The position numbers were made by a program, and so were the translations under genes. From the NCBI GenBank assembly GCA_029881335.1, contig JAOUMU010000016.1, forward strand, positions 1-38,332: DNA of 38,332 nt, read 5' to 3'. The notes under the pieces are model-generated. The model saw only the letters and a program-made list of their open reading frames with translations, did not search any database and was not told the origin of the DNA. This stretch comes from Nitrospinota bacterium (GTDB lineage Bacteria > Nitrospinota_A > UBA7883). Positions 34,877-38,332 of the stretch are shown here, piece after piece; within the stretch, counting starts at the first letter, position 1; each line of letters starts with the position of its first letter.

Positions 34877-35626
34877 ATGACTAGCCGGAATTATTTTTTT
34901 TCAAGTCTTTTTGTTACCACTATTTGTATAGGTCTAATAACAGCCTGTTCCAGCGGGGGAGGGGGCTCCACCGGCGATAACGACAAGGTCGCCACCCCTT
35001 GCGGCCCGGAGCAGGCGCTCAAGGAATACAGCGCCGTTTGGACGTATTACAACTGTGGGCCATTCAACCAGTTATTCATATATCCGCAACAGGTGGATAT
35101 GAACGGTGTCGCCCTGAACTCAACACCGGTGGGCAAGGGGATGATTTCCTTGCGCTATACCGGATTGTCGATCGAATCATTCAGATTGAGGGACTCTGCG
35201 CCAACATTCGGGCTGTATTTCCAGGCCTATGGAAATAACAACGATGAAGTTAATTGGGCGTGGTTTTCCACACGTGTCACCACGGACGCGCTTATTTCCA
35301 CACTGAGGTCTCAAAGGTTCGACGGCAGTTGCCCTGGCCGGGATCTTTGCGAGTCCCCCGAGCAGACTGGGAAAGTTCAGTTTACGAATCCTGCTGAAGT
35401 CTACCAGTGGGATTGCTGGTGGGATGATACAGACAGCCTGCTGGGCACGGTCCGGTGCACAGTCACCCAGATGTCAGACGACCGTCAGTTAGTCACCCTC
35501 ACGGTCAAGACTTATGGATTGTATAATGGTCTTAACTACATGGGTTTTGGCAATCCGTCCTTTGATGGACCTTACCCCGGCTACGAAGGCACGGTGTCTG
35601 ACCTGAAAATAACCATCTTTCAATGA
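34877..35626 (+). CDS. Lipoprotein of the same family, copy 2
   Basis: 249 residues from ATG 34877, which has AAGGAG 6 bases upstream; the frame also allows a GTG at 34844, but the 11 extra residues would precede the signal peptide. Lipobox ITAC, then a Ser/Gly linker and the shared domain: NEVNWAWF-like segment (NNDEVNWAWF), RFDGSCPGRDLCES, YQWDCWWDD, VRCTVTQM, and the ending GPYPGYEGTVSDLKITIFQ. Compared with copy 1 it has an extra early Cys pair (ATPCGPEQA and YNCGPF), shared with copy 3. Envelope lipoprotein of unknown role. Confidence 0.82.
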   Translation: MTSRNYFFSSLFVTTICIGLITACSSGGGGSTGDNDKVATPCGPEQALKEYSAVWTYYNCGPFNQLFIYPQQVDMNGVALNSTPVGKGMISLRYTGLSIESFRLRDSAPTFGLYFQAYGNNNDEVNWAWFSTRVTTDALISTLRSQRFDGSCPGRDLCESPEQTGKVQFTNPAEVYQWDCWWDDTDSLLGTVRCTVTQMSDDRQLVTLTVKTYGLYNGLNYMGFGNPSFDGPYPGYEGTVSDLKITIFQ

Positions 35627-35742
35627 GATGCAGGTCCGGCGGAATTTGAATTTTTATGAGACCTCAACGGTCCATTATGCGATTCCAGTCTTGGCGTTGA
35701 ATATCGAAACATTGCTCAAACGTTTAGCGTAAAGGTACTGAA

Positions 35743-36486
35743 ATGAACAGATATAGATATACAAAAGGAGCTATGGCGGTGGCTCTACTGCTCTTGCCGC
35801 TGATCCTGGCATGCTCTGGCGGGGACGGAGGAGGGGAGGACACTCCCGTAGATCCAAACGCCACTCCCTGTGGTCCGACTCAAACCATGCCCGGAAAAGC
35901 GGTGGTATGGTTGTTTTACCAATGCGAGCAGGTGGACACAATAAAGGTTACTCCGGAGACCCTCGATTCCAGGACGGGGACCCCCCTGGGTGACTTGCCG
36001 ATGAAACGAGGAATGCTCTCCTTCCGCTACCACGACTTGAGTAATTACAGCTTTGGAGGTGTGGAAACATACGGCGTATTCTTCAAGGCAGGCGGAAGGG
36101 CGCACAATTGGGAAGTGAACTGGCAATGGCTGGCTTTCTCCCTGGGCGCAGGCTATATACAAAACGAGCTTATTATCCAGAGATTTGACGGGGTATGCGA
36201 TCCAAAGCCCTTTTGCGAAAACCACGACTTCACCATGGATCTGCAATTCTTTAGCGAAAGCGATGTATACCAATGGGATTGCTGGTGGAATACGGACACC
36301 AACAGGGTGACATGCACGGTGACGAAGTTAACCGGCGATCCACAGCAGGTCACATTGACCAACACCCCCATGGGGCCGTATAACGCCTTGCACTATTTGG
36401 GAGTGGGGAAAAACGCATATGACAGCCATACATACCCAAGTTTCCAGGGAAGCGTATCGGAATTCAAGTTTTCGGTTTTTAACTGA
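35743..36486 (+). CDS. Lipoprotein of the same family, copy 3
   Basis: 247 residues: basic N-terminus, hydrophobic stretch and lipobox LILAC (Cys near residue 24), acidic Gly-rich linker, and the shared domain with ATPCGPTQ, FYQCEQV, KRGMLSFRYHDLS, WEVNWQWL, QRFDGVCDPKPFCEN, YQWDCWWN, VTCTVTKL and an ending (YPSFQGSVSEFKFSVFN) that has drifted from the GPYPGYEGTVS form of copies 1 and 2. Closer to copy 2 in the N-terminal half by the Cys pattern. Last gene before a strong terminator. Function unknown. Confidence 0.82.
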   Translation: MNRYRYTKGAMAVALLLLPLILACSGGDGGGEDTPVDPNATPCGPTQTMPGKAVVWLFYQCEQVDTIKVTPETLDSRTGTPLGDLPMKRGMLSFRYHDLSNYSFGGVETYGVFFKAGGRAHNWEVNWQWLAFSLGAGYIQNELIIQRFDGVCDPKPFCENHDFTMDLQFFSESDVYQWDCWWNTDTNRVTCTVTKLTGDPQQVTLTNTPMGPYNALHYLGVGKNAYDSHTYPSFQGSVSEFKFSVFN

Positions 36487-36510
36487 CGGTCCACCAATAA
36501 TCCCACTACT

Positions 36511-36543
36511 CCCGCGGTCCTCCAAGGATCGCGGGTTTTTTTT
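36511..36543 (+). terminator. Strong rho-independent terminator closing the lipoprotein cluster
   Basis: An 11-bp stem (36511-36521 with 36525-36535; six G:C pairs at the base, one G:T wobble) with a CCA loop, directly followed by eight T. Located 24 bases after the stop of copy 3. Confidence 0.95.
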
Positions 36544-36895
36544 GCCTTGGCGTTCAACCAGTGATCCGAGTGCCATCCCCTCATCGGCGTCAATCTCAAT
36601 GGTGCGTATGCGAAGTGATGAATCCGGAAGTTTCACGATAATCGTTGAGCAAGATTCTTTGGTTCCGCCTGGAATTGAAATTAACAGGCCCCCCCCCATT
36701 CCAATCCACCTCCAGTTAGCCACGACAGGGGTCGAATTCCTGTTGCCCCATCACTATCAAGCGCTCACTTGAATTCTTGAGAAAATCAATAATCCTTGTC
36801 GTTTGTTCCGCCATGAAATACCATCGTGTGATATGCCCAAAAGGGCGCAAAGGGGGGATACGACTGATACATCACATGAGTAAAGGAGAGTTGTT
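36544..36895. other. Intergenic stretch with possible promoter, no clear gene
   Basis: A - strand open frame covers about 36550-36723 but runs through the terminator and into lipoprotein copy 3, so I do not call it. TTGTCG (about 36796) and TACCAT (about 36819), 17 bases apart, may be the promoter of the transglutaminase-like gene; GCCC-AAAA-GGGC (36835-36846) is a small hairpin in its leader. A run of nine C (about 36691) is notable only as a homopolymer. Confidence 0.35.
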
Positions 36896-37933
36896 ATGAG
36901 CCGCATATCCCCCATTCCACCCCTGGCCGCTGTGGTCCTCATCGCGTTAGTCATCGCCCCTGCGGATTCCTCCGCGGCCCCCGAGATCAACAGTGGGAAA
37001 GTGGAATTCAATATCACGGTGGACGCCCCCGAGGGCGCTGACAAGGTCCGCCTTTGGACTCCATACCCGCAATCGGACGAACACCAGACCATTGAGAATC
37101 TTAAAGTCCTGGGCAACTTCGCAAGGAAGCGAGTCACCACAGACAAGGAATCCAGAACCCGCATACTGTATCTGGAGTGGCTCGGCCCGATGGAGGAGCA
37201 GCGTTTTGTCAATATCACCTTTCACGCGTCCTCCGCCGAACGCAAAGTGGCTCCGGCGCCGCGTGAGGAGCCACCCATTCCGGAGAGTGTCATCAAATAC
37301 ACAAACGCCACTCCCCTGCTCCCCACCGACGGCGAGATCGGCGCTCTGGCTTCCGCGGCCGTGGAGGGAAAGATATCCATCGCAGACAAACACTCGGCCA
37401 TATACAGCTGGGTGGTGGAGAACACCTTCCGCGACCCGAACGTACTCGGCTGTGGTGTGGGCGCCGTGGAGGTGACCCTGGCAAAACGTGGCGGCAAGTG
37501 CGTCGATATCAGCACCGTGTATGTGACCATGGCTCGGGCGGCGGGTGTGCCAGCCAGGGAGGTTTTTGGCATGAGGCTGGGCAAGGAAAAGGGGGATAAC
37601 GATGTCACTGGCGGGCACCACTGCTGGGCGGAATATTACCAGCCGGGAGTGGGATGGGTGCAGACCGATCCGGCCGATGTGCGCAAGTTCATGCTCAACA
37701 GGGGGCTGACCCTGGAACAGGCTTCCGAGACGAGGGAATACTATAAGTCAACCGTGGACCCAAACAGGATCGTTCTCGGCAAAACCAACAGGGGCATCGT
37801 GCTAAATCCACCCCAGGATGGCGAGCTTCTCAATTACTTCATGTACCCATACGCGGAGATCGACGGAAAACCTGTGGAGTGGCTGGCGGCGCAAAAGGAA
37901 TTGAAATACACGATCACGTATACGAGAGAGTGA
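36896..37933 (+). CDS. Secreted transglutaminase-like cysteine protein
   Basis: 345 residues with a signal peptide (about 1-28, ending SSAAP). An N-terminal beta domain (about 30-150) precedes the transglutaminase-like core (about 165-265) with a complete triad: Cys202 in GGKCVDIS, His242 in HHCWAEYY, Asp258 in TDPAD. Bacterial members act as proteases, amidases or cross-linking enzymes in the envelope; the substrate here cannot be read from sequence. AGGAG lies 8 bases before the ATG. It stands alone between the lipoprotein terminator and etfA (convergent). A weak hairpin CCTC-TCCA-GAGG followed by TTTT (37968-37983) could end it. Confidence 0.9.
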   Translation: MSRISPIPPLAAVVLIALVIAPADSSAAPEINSGKVEFNITVDAPEGADKVRLWTPYPQSDEHQTIENLKVLGNFARKRVTTDKESRTRILYLEWLGPMEEQRFVNITFHASSAERKVAPAPREEPPIPESVIKYTNATPLLPTDGEIGALASAAVEGKISIADKHSAIYSWVVENTFRDPNVLGCGVGAVEVTLAKRGGKCVDISTVYVTMARAAGVPAREVFGMRLGKEKGDNDVTGGHHCWAEYYQPGVGWVQTDPADVRKFMLNRGLTLEQASETREYYKSTVDPNRIVLGKTNRGIVLNPPQDGELLNYFMYPYAEIDGKPVEWLAAQKELKYTITYTRE

Positions 37934-38026
37934 GGCGGCGCTGACGAGGGCCACGGCCACAATCCCACCTCTCCAGAGGTTTTGCGCCCCTCCAGATAAT
38001 ATGCCCGGGAATCAGAATCGGATGAT

Positions 38027-38332
38027 TCAGCCTTTCAGTTTTTCCAGCAGGGCGGGGATCAGTTGCTTCAAATCAACTTGCGCTGTCACATGGGCCACTT
38101 CGGTTATCGGCGCCTCCGGGTCCGTGTTGATGGCGACAATATACTCAGAGCCCTTCATCCCCGAGATATGCTGGGCCGCCCCGGATATCCCGCAGGCGAC
38201 ATATAGCTTCGGGGCCACGGTCTTTCCGGATGTGCCCACTTGTCTGCCTGCCTCCACCCATCCTTCGTCCACCACCGGACGCGAGGCGCCCACTTCCCCG
38301 CCCAGGGCCTGGGCCAGCTTTTTGACAAGCTC
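38027..38332 (-). CDS. etfA: Electron transfer flavoprotein alpha subunit, 3' end
   Basis: The frame is open to the window edge, so only the last 101 codons are present. They form the FAD-binding domain: SRPVVDEGWV, the GQTGK-like loop VGTSGKTVAPKLYVACGISGAAQH, and INTDPEAPI, all in the standard order for EtfA. EtfA with EtfB passes electrons from acyl-CoA and other dehydrogenases to the quinone pool. The canonical GQTG reads GTSG here, still within family variation. Upstream partner genes lie outside the window. Confidence 0.95.
   Translation of the reverse strand, partial: ELVKKLAQALGGEVGASRPVVDEGWVEAGRQVGTSGKTVAPKLYVACGISGAAQHISGMKGSEYIVAINTDPEAPITEVAHVTAQVDLKQLIPALLEKLKG

Noticed and set aside
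36328-36723. 131-codon - strand ORF over the end of lipoprotein copy 3
   Set aside because: It runs through the strong terminator hairpin and a clear gene on the other strand. The part 36550-36723 could be a remnant, but I have no positive evidence.

Overview
The window is ordinary chromosomal DNA of a Gram-negative bacterium, fairly GC-rich, with three tail-to-head lipoprotein genes, a Lol/Sec-type envelope proteome, a rhombosortase system and several large signalling proteins. The style (big hybrid kinase, PilZ-type protein, MshEN-type pilus/secretion ATPase, FYDLN-acid protein) suggests a deltaproteobacterial or Nitrospinota-like lineage; this is inference, and no marker here fixes the taxon. 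No IS element, phage gene, CRISPR array or rRNA was seen.

Left part (1-10978, + strand): 3' part of metG, a DUF2079 polytopic membrane protein, a solitary initiator tRNA with its own consensus promoter, a biotin-less OadA/PycB-type carboxyltransferase, and a 1625-residue hybrid histidine kinase that carries a nitrate/bicarbonate-binding (NrtA/CmpA-like) domain inside the cytoplasmic part. Both the carboxyltransferase and the kinase are preceded by a tiny ORF with a good Shine-Dalgarno that overlaps their start codon.

Middle (11013-18168): a compact divergent unit. On the - strand lie a VIT/von Willebrand A surface protein with a GlyGly-CTERM-like tail, a rhombosortase that should cleave that tail, and an LplT-PlsC-AMP-ligase fusion whose ligase part is degenerate. 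On the + strand lie a TetR regulator and a membrane/TPR protein. The spacer holds three 13-bp palindromic operators placed on the promoters. This is the most system-like locus of the window.

Right-middle (18438-30126, - strand): housekeeping genes dapB, dnaE, a FYDLN-acid protein, and guaB-guaA (ATGA overlap), followed by a secreted C39-like peptidase with a small membrane protein, and an 867-residue very acidic protein that looks like PilZN + acidic linker with 102-bp tandem repeats + PilZ.

Right part (30383-38332): a PilB/GspE ATPase divergent from the PilZ-like gene, a 467-bp stretch with no recognisable gene, a GT2 glycosyltransferase, three tandem paralogous lipoproteins of a family I do not recognise (strong promoter in front, strong terminator behind), a secreted transglutaminase-like protein, and the 3' end of etfA on the - strand.
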